A DNA stretch of 64,000 nt from Lolium rigidum (taxonomy: Eukaryota; Streptophyta; Magnoliopsida; Poales; Poaceae): NCBI RefSeq assembly GCF_022539505.1, contig NC_061514.1, positions 247,368,124 through 247,432,123 of the forward strand, given 5' to 3'. Both the position numbers and the translations under genes were made by a program. The notes beneath the pieces are model-generated. The model did no database searches. It saw nothing but the letters and a program-made list of their open reading frames with translations, and was not told the origin of the DNA. Positions 10,862 through 22,220 of this stretch are shown in pieces. How positions within the stretch are numbered: position 1 is the stretch's first letter; the number at the start of each line of letters is the position of its first letter.

Positions 10862-11320
10862 ATGTCTTCTTCCTCCTCCGCCTCATCGGGACTTTCCCTC
10901 GAGTCCTCTTCCTCCCACGAGCCGACGCCAGAACCGAACCCACAAGAGATCCATGCGGCCAACACCCGCCGTGCCATAGAGGCGGGGGAGGAGCCAGACC
11001 ATGACTTCTCCATCTGGTCCGAGGACGACAAGTCCTCGACAGACGGGGAGAGCGACCTCCGCTTCCTTGCCGACAAGGAAACGGAGGAGGAGAGCGATGA
11101 CGATCGCTTCTCCTGGGATGACTTCACCTCCTCCGAGGAGGTGAAGGAGGAAGAAGAGGAGGAGGAGGATGATGACGACAACCCCTCCGACGAGCCGCCG
11201 GCCAAACGCCACTGCCCCTGGCCAGGGAATCTCAGTGATTTCGATAGCGACGATGACGACGACGAGGAGGATGAGGACAACGAAGGTCCCCCCGGTGGCC
11301 GCTTCGCCAGCCGACGATGA
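10862..11320 (+). CDS. Acidic Ser/Asp/Glu-rich ORF, antisense within retrotransposon
   Basis: An intact 152-codon ORF. It has a Ser-rich N-terminus (MSSSSSASSGLSLESSSS), a central segment with AIEAGEEPDHDFSIWSEDDKS, then long Asp/Glu runs (VKEEEEEEEDDDD and DSDDDDDEEDEDNE) around a short PPAKRHCPWPG motif that could act as a basic localisation signal. It lies 250 bp inside the element's 3' LTR and is transcribed opposite to gag. I remember similar acidic ORFs in grass Gypsy elements, but the function is unknown. Low-complexity composition suggests an intrinsically disordered, possibly nuclear or chromatin-binding protein; this is inference. The start was chosen at the Met following a GCGCACC context. 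Confidence 0.65.
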   Translation: MSSSSSASSGLSLESSSSHEPTPEPNPQEIHAANTRRAIEAGEEPDHDFSIWSEDDKSSTDGESDLRFLADKETEEESDDDRFSWDDFTSSEEVKEEEEEEEDDDDNPSDEPPAKRHCPWPGNLSDFDSDDDDDEEDEDNEGPPGGRFASRR

Positions 11321-11989
11321 GCCCGCCGGGAGCAGCGCCGACAGCAGCCGGCGAGGGCGATGACGAGGGCAGCGACGGCCCGTAGATAGGATCCTTAGCG
11401 AGAGGATCAGCGGTAGCGCGACGGGGCAATGTATCCCCTTAGTACTCCCTTTTGAGAGCAATCAGCTCTTCTATGTAAGAAATCTGGTTTATCAATGAAG
11501 AAATTCCCCAATTTGATTTTGCCGATTTCCTTTATGATAATTTAGCCGATCGCCCTTCGTACTGATTCTGCCGATTGTCAATTTGGTCAATGCCCAGTGA
11601 GCCGATGGCAGCGCATCGGTTTCTCACGATAAATTTCGAGACAGATCCATCCGGACCCAAACTCCCGGTCGAACAAGGCCAAGCCATAATCGTGCCAACC
11701 TTAGGTCTTGTAAATGTAGATCCCACAGGATGGCATGTTAAACTTAGCGGCAAAACTCCTGAAATAATGTCCAGTCTCCTTATTAACTTCAGATTTCAGA
11801 CATTCTTCTGCCGTATCCTTCTTTTCAGATCCTCTTTGCTTTCAGGAGAGCCCCAGGACTGTTGCTGGATCAACTCAGACGTTGAAGCTGCCACTTCTGC
11901 AGAACAGGCATCACTTGTCCACACATTCCCTTGTGATAATCTGCAGTGACGTTTATAATCCTGCTCTGTCTTCCAACAGCAACCATCTT

Positions 11990-13135
11990 TCACGACAAAT
12001 TGAAATGCAGAGCCGACCGATCTCAGCAAAATCGGCTCCTTATAATGAAGGACCTTTCGTGGCAAGCTGCCCCCCGAGCCTCAGCCGGGGTGGACACAGT
12101 GATGAGGACCCGAAATTCAGGCAAACAGGCCTGGGCTCAACCATGTCTGAGAGCGCTACCGTGCGGGGCCAACCAATTGATGACCTTTCACCCGTCGACA
12201 GCCGATACAGTCGATCCAGCAGGCTGGTAATCTGGTGTTGAGTAGGTGTCCTCAACAGAGCCCTGGGCTTGCCGCTGAATCGTCTTGCATACTGAAACTG
12301 ATAATTTTGCAACATCAGCACCATTCTTCAGACAAGTTGTGATGCAGAGATGCAGAGTTAGCCGATTCCAACAAAATCGGCTCCCCAGAGCGGAGAACTT
12401 TCAAGGTGAGCTGCCCCCCCCGAGCCTTATCCAAGTTGCAATGCAGAGCCAGCTGATTCCAACACAATCGGCTCCTGAGAGCAGAGAACCTTCAGTGTGA
12501 GCTGCCCCCCGAGCTTCTTCAGACCGGATCGGCTCATCATCCTTGGCAGGCTGAAGCAACTTCCGGCGAGGATGCCCTTGCATTTCTGACGCCCTCCAAA
12601 CTCTGGACGTAACCCCCTGGAAGTGGTAGTTACCAAGTCACCACCTCGGTCAAAACGTTACAGCCGATTGCCTCGTCATCGGCTGTTCTCCTGGTCTTAG
12701 AAGAGATATGCTCCCTTCGTTAGGTTCATCCCAACCCTGTAGTCCTGGTTACGATCCACTTCCTACTCCATTGATCCTTAAGTCGATGTCTGCACATCGG
12801 CTGTGCTTAAAAAATTTCGAATTTTTTTGGCCGATTTCTGTATCGGCACTCATATTTCAATATCCATCTCATATTTCAATATCCATCACCAAAAGATGAG
12901 ACGCTTCCACTGCATATCCTGGTGTTTTATCCACCTGGGTGCCCCCCCGAGCCGATTCTGTCAAGAGAATTGATGGTATCGGCTCTGTTGGATCGCATGC
13001 TGAACCCAGGCAGAATGGATGGTGAGGATAATTTCGGCCGATTGCTGGAATCGGCCTCCACGTTGTTTGCTCGGTGAAGGTTTTGTAATGCCCCTTCATA
13101 AATTTTTTGGGGCCGATCACAAGGATCAGCCTTGC
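11990..13135 (-). repeat. Iterated GCCGAT...ATCGGC stem-loops with PPT-like tracts
   Basis: At least eight inverted repeats pair GCCGAT with ATCGGC over 5-25 nt loops, for example 12010-12038, 12361-12381, 12661-12685, 12830-12847, 12949-12984, 13036-13056 and 13111-13131. Three of them sit in a related 80-90 bp unit (starting about 12004, 12351 and 12440) that also contains CTGCCCCCCGAG, a purine tract on the element's sense strand. No protein is supported in this interval. Confidence 0.75.
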
Positions 13136-13355
13136 CACGTTTGCCCATCGACATTTGTTTTGTTACACGGTCAGGCCGGTGGATAAAACTAGCCTGACCC
13201 CGTTCTTTGTCACGTCGATGCGCTCGCAGTCGTCCAAATTGATGCCTGAGAGCGGCTCTTGGCCTGATGTCTCCCAAATGTCCATGCCGTGCTGTTGAAA
13301 CCTCGACTGAATCATCCGCATGGACGACTTCTACTTCATCTCCATCCCACTCGTA

Positions 13356-14879
13356 TTAGGCATTGGTGCATCGTGGATGGAATGCAACAGCTTGGCGTGG
13401 ATCCAATCTCTCCCTAGTAGGACAGCGTAGGTACTCTTGCTCGTCGACGATAAAGAACGTCGTAGGGACAGTTTTTCTTCCTACGGTCGGATCCACATTC
13501 GGAACACCTTGTGCGTCGGATGCTTGGCCGTTGAAATCGCTCGTTGTTACGTTGGTCTTGATCAAATCCGAGCTGGAGCGCCCCAACCGACGTAGCATGG
13601 AGTATGGCATAATGTTAACTCGCCGCTCCGGTGTCCACCAACATCTTGTTGACAGGCTGCCCATTGATGTAGCCTCGCAAGTACAGGGGCCTTCGGATGC
13701 CCGTAACTTCTTTCTTTTGGCTTCTCAAAGATGACCGGCCGTGGGCCGCAGTCTAATTGCGCCACAGGTGCTTCATATAATCTTGGAGCGCTAAACTCCG
13801 TTGGAAGCATGAAGACCATGTTTGTGCCAGCCGATGTGTCATCATCGGCTTTCCTCTGCTTGGGGCGCCACTCTTTTCTTTGTGGCCGACCTTCTTCGCC
13901 CAGGGTTTGCTGAATTTTGGCGGCCAAATCAGGCCGTGCCTTCCTCAGTGTGTGCAGGTACAATCTTTCGGCTTCTTCCAAGCCACGCAGATGCTGAACC
14001 CTTCGCTTTTGGGAACGGCTGAGCCCATCAGGGCACCACCTGGGCCGATGATATTTATCTTCTTCATCATCGTCCTCTAGTTCCCCGAGATCTTCCACCC
14101 GAGCGGACTCAGCATGCTTGTTCCGAGGCGGGAGAGGCCCTAGACGCTTGAACACGGACACGTTAGCGGCATCCTTCTTCCTTTTCTTGCATTCTGGCGG
14201 TTCTCGATTGTTGGCAATCGGCTCATTCCCGAGTCCCAGCAATGTTTGAAGAACGGACAGTCCCAGTGCCTATCCATGTCATCCTGCCCCTTGACCTTCC
14301 TTCAGCGCGACGATTGTACCCGTCGTTGCTTCTATCATGTTGACGGTACCTCCTGACCTCTGCATCGGACCGACAATTTCTCTCATCGTTTACGTCGTAG
14401 CGCCGACGTCGGTCGTACTGCTGCTCATATTTGTTGAGGAGATGCTCGGAGAGTGGATGTTGATACCGCACGCTTCTCACTTTCTCCTCTGTCAGGTACC
14501 GTCTGTCATCATCTTGGGGCCGGTCGCGTGGATCGGCCTCCTCTTTATCCTTGCCACGGGAGTGGCTGCTTTCTGCTTCATCTTTGCCATGGCGGCTTGC
14601 AAGCCCTGCCATGTTGACACCAAAGGAGCACTCTGGTTGGCATATGGAGTGGCTGAGATCCACCATGCTGACGCCAAACAACGGACGTGAGTTTCTATCG
14701 AGCTTGACACCGTGCGGACGGATCTTCTCAGAGGAGCCGATGAGTTCGGCCTCGAGGGTTGCCTTGATCTCGTCATGTTTCTTCTTGAGCTCATCAGGCA
14801 GATCCTCGTACTTGACCGGAGTGCCTTCCGCCATCTCGGATGCAGACGGCGATGTGGTGGATGTCGAAGGTTGTCCCAC
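13356..14879 (-). pseudogene. Gag-protease of minus-strand Gypsy element, frameshifted
   Basis: Starting near 14879 the reading gives a charged Gag part (VKYEDLPDELKKKHDEIKA, then an Arg/Asp-rich stretch NKYEQQYDRRRRYD). It continues in another frame with CRECKKRKK-type remains, YHRPRWCPDGLSRSQKRR and RPVIFEKPKERSY, and then the retropepsin region. The active-site segment (MLVDTGAA) and the following VNIMPYSMLRRLGRS are in different frames, so the protease is inactive as read. At least three frameshifts are present. The family signature is that of grass Gypsy Gag-aspartic protease polyproteins; downstream pol is absent. Confidence 0.75.
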
Positions 14880-14895
14880 CGGGCGTGCGCGAATG

Positions 14896-16063
14896 TGTTG
14901 ACGTCGAAACCCCCCGGCGGGCAGAGACGGTCAACACGGTAGAGCCGGGAACAACTAGGGCTGCGGCTGGCCCCGGTCCCTCGCAGCGACGGCCCGCAAA
15001 GCCTCCTCGGTCGCACGCGCCGATGCTAATCGCAAGGGCGTGCCACCTGACCTATACCCGGTCGGGAAGGTGTGGATGATGCCTCGCTTAGTTTCCTGCA
15101 TGGCATACACGTAAACATTAAATACGAGCCTCGATCGGCTCTCGGGTTATCTCGTGAATCGGCTCAAAGAGCCGATCCACCCATGATTCGGACGAGGTGT
15201 CCGAATATATGGTGGTCCCGCTTGATCAAGATAAAGCTAATGAGATCTACGACGATTTAGGGTTTTCACCGCATAATCGGATCATCCTACTCACGATTGG
15301 GCCTCGCGCTCGCGCACGGTGACCGTAAGCCGATCCTAGACAGGGCCTAAAAACCAACACGAGGTTGATCCCCGGAACATCCTTTCTAGGGCTAGCAAAC
15401 GCCACCCTACACGCCGCTGGATCCTCCAACCCTTTGTAAGGCCTAACTATTGCGGATGTTAAACTAATCCTTGATGAAACAAGGAGCAATCGTAACGGAT
15501 CAGATCTACTAAACTATGATCAAGCGGGGTGCCGCCCCTACACCTAAGATAGGTGTAAGGGCGGCTAGATGTGCAAGGGTTGCATAACGAAAGCATGTAA
15601 TTCGAAGAACAATGCTAACCCTAACACATCTAAGATAACTACGTTGCTCGCCATCAAAAAGGCTTCGCGACGAGCAACGCATGAACAACGTGGGCAGGCT
15701 TGTCTTGCCTAGATCGCAAGATGCGATCTAGGCAGCATGGTGCTTACCGGAGAAACCCTCGAGACGAAGGAGTTGGCGATGCGCCGAGATTTGTTTGTGT
15801 TGAACGTTGGTTGTTGTTTATTCCATAAACCCTAGATACATATTTATAGTCCAGGGGACTTTCTAATGTGGGCGTGCACCAAACCGTGCACGAGTAAAAC
15901 TCTAACTTCTAAAACTAAGATGCGATCTAATATGTTACAGATACACGGGCAATTAAGCCCAACTTGGTATAAAAGGCCGATTCACGTATTTCTTCCATGT
16001 ATATTCTTCAAGTCCATCTTGATCGCGGCCCACCTCTGACTCGGTCAAATTCTGGTGATAACA
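14896..16063 (-). repeat. 5' LTR (right) of minus-strand Gypsy element
   Basis: 1168 bp, same termini as the left copy. The extra 44 bp at 15141-15184 contain ATCGGCTC AAA GAGCCGAT, the same hairpin type as in the internal region. GAAAC follows at 16064-16068. Confidence 0.9.
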
Positions 16064-16068
16064 GAAAC

Positions 16069-18189
16069 AAATAGGAAGATATAGCAAACCCTAATGGTTA
16101 TAGTAAACCCTAACTCATAGCACCACCTTGATAATCATCCTTTGATATGATACCCATAATCAACCATAGCAATAAACCTGCCAAGACTTGCTGCATATAG
16201 AACCATCCTACTTAAGAACCCAACTAGTCCCTAATAATGAACTAAATGAATCCAATAGTAAACCCTAGAAGCACTTAGCTCCTACTTGTAGTAATTTTTA
16301 TTCTTTATCAATCATGTTCTTCAAAAGTTATTCTTTTGAAGTGCAAATGTCAACCAAACCATAGAAGCCCATCGTTCTTATGTGAAATACTTATTATTTC
16401 TTAATTAACCTATTCTTCAAAAGTTATTCTTTTGAAGTATAATATAAGTAATCACCAACCATGCACTGTAGAACTTAAAACTGACAACTACTCTTGACTT
16501 GTTATACAGCCACCATTCCTTTGTGTATATTCTTGTTATGATGCATTATATCACTTGCTTATGCTATTCATATAACCAAACCCTAATAAGAACCTTGTTT
16601 GAGAACCATTCTAAAAGTGCAACACACCTTAAAGAAACCTTCACACTCACCAATCCTAAATCATCGGGATTAGGTTACGTTCGGGTAGATTGCATCTCAT
16701 ACTATGCATCATAGCATATTTGCCAGTTCTTTAAACATTTTCATTAACGGACGATGATGGTATTTCAGAATTTGGAGTTATCATGTATCGAAGCTTTTGC
16801 CTGCATAATCTTGCAGTCAAGAAAGGCAAGTTCATCGCTTGCTCATGTCATTTGATTATTTTTATCAAACTATATGCAAAGTACTATACTTATCACTCCT
16901 GCATTGAAAAGCAAAATATTATTTTACAATTATGAATATGACTATGTGGTGGGCAATGGAACCATGGTATGTGTTGATATGGTGGAGGTTCCATTGCAAG
17001 GGTTCTACATCTAGGACTAATCACCAATGCCATCCAGTGATTATAGCGCCATACATATCACGTTAACCATACGATCTATAATGTCTCTAGGGAAGTCAGC
17101 TGTATCTTTTCCCTCCTGCACATCAACGGACTTGATAGAGTCTGGCTGGGTGTTGGGATAACACTGCAGTAGGTTGGGAAATCCTTTAAAATCCCCATCT
17201 GTGTGGATGAGAGGCTCTACCGTCTATGAGGGATTATCCATAGTACATCGGGGGTAAAGCCGTATGATCGGGAGAAGTCTACCGGGGATGTACGGATGGA
17301 CAAAAGGGTGGGTATGCATGGTCGCAGAGAAGGCAGTGATTGGCTTGGATCTTACACCTGGCCTCACACCAAGGAAGTGTGGACGGGAAAGTACACTCGG
17401 TTGGTATCAAGGATAAGTTTTCTTATTGTAAAAGTAACGCACCTCTGCAGAGGGTATCAAATTGTGGTTGTCGCTCCCTATTCCGGGAAGGGAACTACGA
17501 ACGCGGCAGGAAAGGAACTCCACGAAGTTCTGTTCAACCTATGAAGACTGATGAGCATAGTTTTCAGAATACAATAAACCTTTTGAAGAAATGTTTACGA
17601 AAACTTGCATTCGCCTATGACTTTCTGGTCTATGGTTGTAGCTAGTGCATGATACACCTATTTCCTAATATGAACTTGCTGAGTACGCTCGTACTCATTC
17701 CCTCCCATTTGAACCCCCTTCTTAGATCAAGGCACCGAAGGAGAAACTGCCGTGGAACTCGAAGACAAAGGAGTAAACTGCAACCAGATGGAGAACTCAA
17801 TCAATGAAGTCAATGGAGTCAACTTCTGCATTAGTTAGAGTGAAAACTTAGACTAGTAATAGAAGGGAACTTTTCCCCAATCCTAGCACCTAAGTAGCTA
17901 GAATTCTATAGCAAGCCTAGTATCTCTAGAGCTAGGGTTAGCAATAAGTTAGACTACGAGTCGTTCTTCTGGACCTTTATTTGAAGTTTTACCTCACTGT
18001 AAAGTAGGAGGCTGTGTTGATCTTCTGTAAACAGTTTGTGTATCCTTCTATATACATACCTTGGACTCGCATATGTTTCTGTTGTACCACTCTGAGGGAT
18101 GTAATATGAGTGGAACAGTGTTTCACTTGTGTTATGTCAACAATGTGCGTACTACACCATGCAGTGGTATGCTGTATCACCACATTGAG
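16069..18189 (+). repeat. Unassigned LTR-like repeat, right part
   Basis: This continues the AAACCCTA-rich DNA interrupted at 9485. It contains two near-identical hairpins at 16319-16341 and 16415-16437 (arms CTTCAAAAG and CTTTTGAAG, loop TTATT). Further on it has a GAGTACGCTCGTACTC palindrome near 17679, of the kind seen in large grass Gypsy LTRs. No ORF with recognisable homology; ORFs up to about 100 codons are not convincing. Confidence 0.4.
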
Positions 18190-19844
18190 GCTCCCAAGAA
18201 ATCACCACAAAGGCCTCAAAACCGTCTAGGGTTCCAAGAACCCAAGAGTAACAACTTTGTTGATTTCACTTCCACGAATCACCATGGAGAACTCAAACTG
18301 ATGCACCAAATGCAATTGCAAGAACACCACAAAGATGCTCAAGTCCCTCTCTCTCAAATTCCAACAAAGCTACAAAAGCTATTGGGGAAATAAGAGAAGA
18401 AGAACAAATAAGAGGAGTAACACCAAATTTCTCCAAGATCTAGATCTAATGGATTCCCCTCACAAAGAGAGGGAATTGATTGGTCAAGATGTAGATCTAG
18501 ATCTCCTCTCCCTTTTCCTCAAATATGAGCAAGAATCATGGAGGGATTAGAGGGAGAGGAAGCTCTCAAATGTTAGCAATGGTGGAGATCAAGTGAACGA
18601 AAAAAAAGATGTAGGGAGAGAGAGGAGGAAGAAGGCCTTAAAAGGGGTATCAGATTTCCGCCCGTTGGGGCCAAAATCGCGACTAGCCGGCAGTGCCGGA
18701 GTGCTCCCGGCGGCAGTGTCGGCCTCACCCGAACACCCGATACGAAAACCTTAAGAACTTTTGCATCCGGACTTCAATGTCGATGATCTTGGGCTCGTTG
18801 AAATCAAAACAACGAGCTCTACAACAATATGCATAGAAACATCATAGTCCAGCAAGGGAGGATGGAAACAAATGAATAAATGTTTTACCTATCTATAAAA
18901 GACAAACCGATAAACCCTCCAATATGGAAGATGCAACAACTTGAGTTAGGAAACTCGGATTTAGGTGAAACCAATTCTGTTGTGAAGAGGACGACAAGAG
19001 CTACCAAAAAATAGAGAAAAATTTAAGAAAACCTGGGGTAGATTTTTCTATGGATTTTAGAGTGAAACCTCTCAATACGAGAAACTGATAAAACTCCAAT
19101 ATCGAAAACACAACAAGTGATTCATGCGGAATCCGCTTTCAATGAACTAGAGCTTGCTATGGAAATAAACACAAGCTATAAATCACCACATGAAAGATCC
19201 AAATAACAACGAAGAAAGATGATGCAAGGATGCAATGGTTTGAGCTCTCTCCGAACAATACGATCGAGTTACTCACTCGAGAGCCCACTTGATAGTACAA
19301 CACCTAACCTATAAACTAGTCTCCCAACCAAACCACGAGACCGGTAAGAAATAAAACCTATCAAGGACAAAACTTAACCTTTCGCATTCCACTTGAGCTC
19401 GATGATGACAATGTTGACCGCAACAAGATGAAACGCCTTTCTTGATTATGCTTGCTTGATGAAGTCTTGTGGATTGCTCCCCCATAATCCACCCATGCGA
19501 GAGCTTCTTCTTCGGCGCATCTTCACATATCCATTATCACCATATGAATGGCAACCTTCAAGAATATGATTTATTCGAGTTGGCTCATCTTGAACTTGCA
19601 CTTCATTTCTTCATTCTTCATCATGTTGATGTCTTGAAGTTAACTTTGAGGGCTCACTTCATCTTCAAGACATACTTGGCACTTGATATTCTTTATCAAT
19701 TTCTTCTTATTGCAACCTTGAGCCAACATATGGTTCAAGCATTGCCTATGGACAACTCCTACAGATATAACTCAATGCAAACATTAGTCCATATGGATTT
19801 TCATTAATTACCAAAACCACACATGGGGGTTCCAAGCACTTTCA
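18190..19844 (-). repeat. Probable minus-strand LTR remnant ending TGAAAGTGC
   Basis: Read on the minus strand, the segment starts TGAAAGTGCTTGGAACCCC at 19844, similar in style to Copia LTRs that begin TGAAAG. It runs through CCGGCACTGCCGG-type sequence near 18700. No coding region is supported. The left boundary is a guess and no target-site duplication was found. Confidence 0.35.
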
Positions 19845-21287
19845 CCTGGACGTTGGTGCTAAGAAACCAGCACTTGACGACAGAGAATCTCAACCCAAGG
19901 AGGTAGACAACAACAAGAATTCAAAGAAGCAGCCCGATGATCTTGCCATAACAATTCCAACCGTTAAAACTTCAGTAGAAGCTGTCAGTATCTAGACAGA
20001 AGGCATTAATACTTCGGCAACAATTACCAATATGTCGGCATAAGCTGTCGGCACCGCCGTGGAAGCTATCGGCACCTCAGCAGACGTCGGTCAAGCCAAA
20101 GAAGACCCTCCTCTTACTTAAGAAGACGAGTGGTGGCATATATCTTTACTTTTCATAGCAGTTTTATTTCCAATAAGGCTTTCTAAGCCATAACAATTTA
20201 TCTTGTATTATTGTTGCAAACTTATTAATAAAGTTCAAAGTTTCTTCTATGCAAGCATTCTATTGATTCGGGACCCCCGGCAAATTCTCAAGATTTTCCC
20301 ATAGCACCACGCATCGTGACTCCGGAAAATATTGTCAATACAGTAAGCGAACCCGATAAAAAAGATTGGGAGTTGCCTATGTTGTCTCTTATCCAATGAT
20401 TTCATCTAAGCCAGTGGGAACATGCGAGTGCTGCAATGTGATGATAATCAAAGGACCCTTGAAAAAATACGATTAAATACACATTGTTTTCGTCAAAGCC
20501 TCAGGGAACATGCGAGCGTTGCAAATACTGAAAACGATACAAACTAAGAAGGACCCACGCTGGTACATCAAACATAGAGTACCAAGAGTTACGGAGTCGA
20601 TAGTGCGCATAGTTCCCTCGATTTACTCGGGGGCTGCAGCCGAAAAAACTCAAAAATACGCTTTCGGTTTTAGCAAAGTTGCGATTAGTACGGATCCCTT
20701 GGGCCTGCAACATGAGATGATCACTCAAAAATTTTGCTGCCGATACTATACAAATTACAAAGCATCACAATACCGATGCCAAAGATACTAGCGCGCCAAA
20801 ACCTGCAACTCAGTCAATTAATATTCCAAAAATTGCCACCGACATTTGAAGACAATCATGCGAAGCAACGATACTTTGTCAAAAGTGACAAAATCATCCT
20901 CTCCGAAGATTTGTTAGTCTCTATGCGGCTTTGATATTGATGCAAAGGAAAAAATCATCGATCAGCTCAACTCATGAGCATTGATGCACATACGAAGAAA
21001 AATTCAAGATTGGGCAGATAAGTTACATCGTACACGCGAATAAACTTATACGAAAGGCACCCGAATATTAGGGTATCATCAGCAAAATAATTTACATCAA
21101 TTGTCTGATTTACAACAAAAGGATCAAAAGCATCAAATTATTCATGAGGAGCTTCGACTGCATAGTTTGCTTCGGGACTAAATTCCAATATGGCAACTAA
21201 AATAGATGCAGGGTCTCTGACTGCAGGGAAGTACGGGCTGACATTAGCATCGGCCTTAGAAATTGCTTCCAAGTCCAATATAGTATG
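19845..21287. other. Degenerate retroelement internal sequence
   Basis: Fragments reading with stops through VEAVGT/ISTSADV-like low-complexity peptide (about 19980-20110) precede an AATAAA at about 20228 and a CTCGGGGGCTGCAGCCG tract (about 20627). The latter resembles the CTCGGGGGC purine/pyrimidine motifs of the element at 26747. I interpret it as the 3' part of a related decayed Gypsy element; no intact gene is visible. Confidence 0.35.
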
Positions 21288-22020
21288 CTAAGATAGCACA
21301 AAAGCAAAATTTGTTTCTGCTCCAGCAAGAAGTTGGCTGCGAACCAAAGCACAGATCCTTTCGGCATTTCTGAAGTTTGACATCAAAGCCAAAAACGTTG
21401 GAGGAATTGGATTGAGAGGGAACATGGCTCTCCATATCATCCTTAGACCTGTATGACATTCATCAAAAAATCGGTGCACTTGTTGCACCCGATCTTGAAA
21501 CTTTGCAATAGTAGCAACCTTTGATTTGTTCGTCCCGAAAACCTCATTGAACTGTGACAGATTTTTCAAACCATCAACTCGTTCACGGACTCGCTTGTTC
21601 TCCTTGGACAAGTTTAGAGCAATAACTGATAAAAAAAGATAAAGCAAAATTCACGCAAGGAGGTATACTATCAAAAGTGAAGAATCCGAAGGATTATCGA
21701 GTACTCACAGTTCAGGCTTTTTGTGGCCTTCTACACTTCACTCAGCGCGTACCCCTCTACTTCCATAGCCAGTTCGCCTTTCTTCTTTATTACAGCTGCC
21801 ATGGCATGAATACCTAGCAGATCTTTCTCCATCCGAGAAATTAGAGTCCTCATCTATTGAAGAAGACTGGCTTCAGACCCAGCAGCCGAAGCATCTTCCA
21901 CAAAAAGAGTCACGGGAGCTACCAGCAAGTACACCATCGAGTGTGCATCATAAATATGCGTGGAATCAATAACTTCAATCACTCCCATTGGGAGCATGCT
22001 ATCAAAGCTAAAAGACATCA
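21288..22020 (-). pseudogene. Fragment of spliced TE gene (putative gypsy-type transposon protein), C-terminal part
   Basis: On the minus strand the first part (about 22020 to 21730) reads with two stops through a segment SFDSMLPMGVIEVIDSTHIY and IKKKGELAMEVEGYALSEV. A second exon-like part (21647-21288) contains NKSKVATIAKFQDRVQQVHR and GLRMIWRAMFPLNPIPPT. Together they match my memory of the C-terminal region of a widespread grass TE protein of the putative gypsy-type transposon (Transposase_28) class, of which 28300-37234 is the N-terminal to central part on the other strand. The 80-nt spacer between the two parts fits an intron. Confidence 0.55.
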
Positions 22021-22220
22021 CAGTTAGAAAGGAAAACCTGGCAACATTGCCAGCTCAAATTCATTACAAAATAAGGCTTTAGAAAATCCATTGTTCGAAA
22101 CAAAGTATCAATTACAAATCGACGGAGAATTTTTAAGGAGACTAGGTATGAGTTGATAAGCTTGGGGCGACTCCACCGACTGTTGGCTTGTTAGCTTCGA
22201 CTAGATCAGGAAGTTGTCAT

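Larger units (their letters stand above)
9486..16063 (-). mobile_element. Complete Gypsy-type element with antisense ORF
   Basis: LTRs at 9486-10609 (1124 bp) and 14896-16063 (1168 bp) are flanked by GAAAC. Orientation is minus: the purine tract GGGGGGCATG lies on the minus strand next to the left LTR, a minus-strand TATA (CTATAAATATG, about 10390) is present, and gag-protease reads leftward. By eye the LTRs differ by about a dozen substitutions plus a 44-bp block present only on the right, which suggests a recent insertion. No RT, RNase H or integrase is seen, so it is non-autonomous. It is inserted in the unassigned repeat 7501-18189. Confidence 0.9.

Noticed and set aside
19469..19807. 112-codon ORF
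   Set aside because: Within a probable LTR remnant, no homology, and the reading is mostly His/Leu-rich translation of AT-rich DNA.
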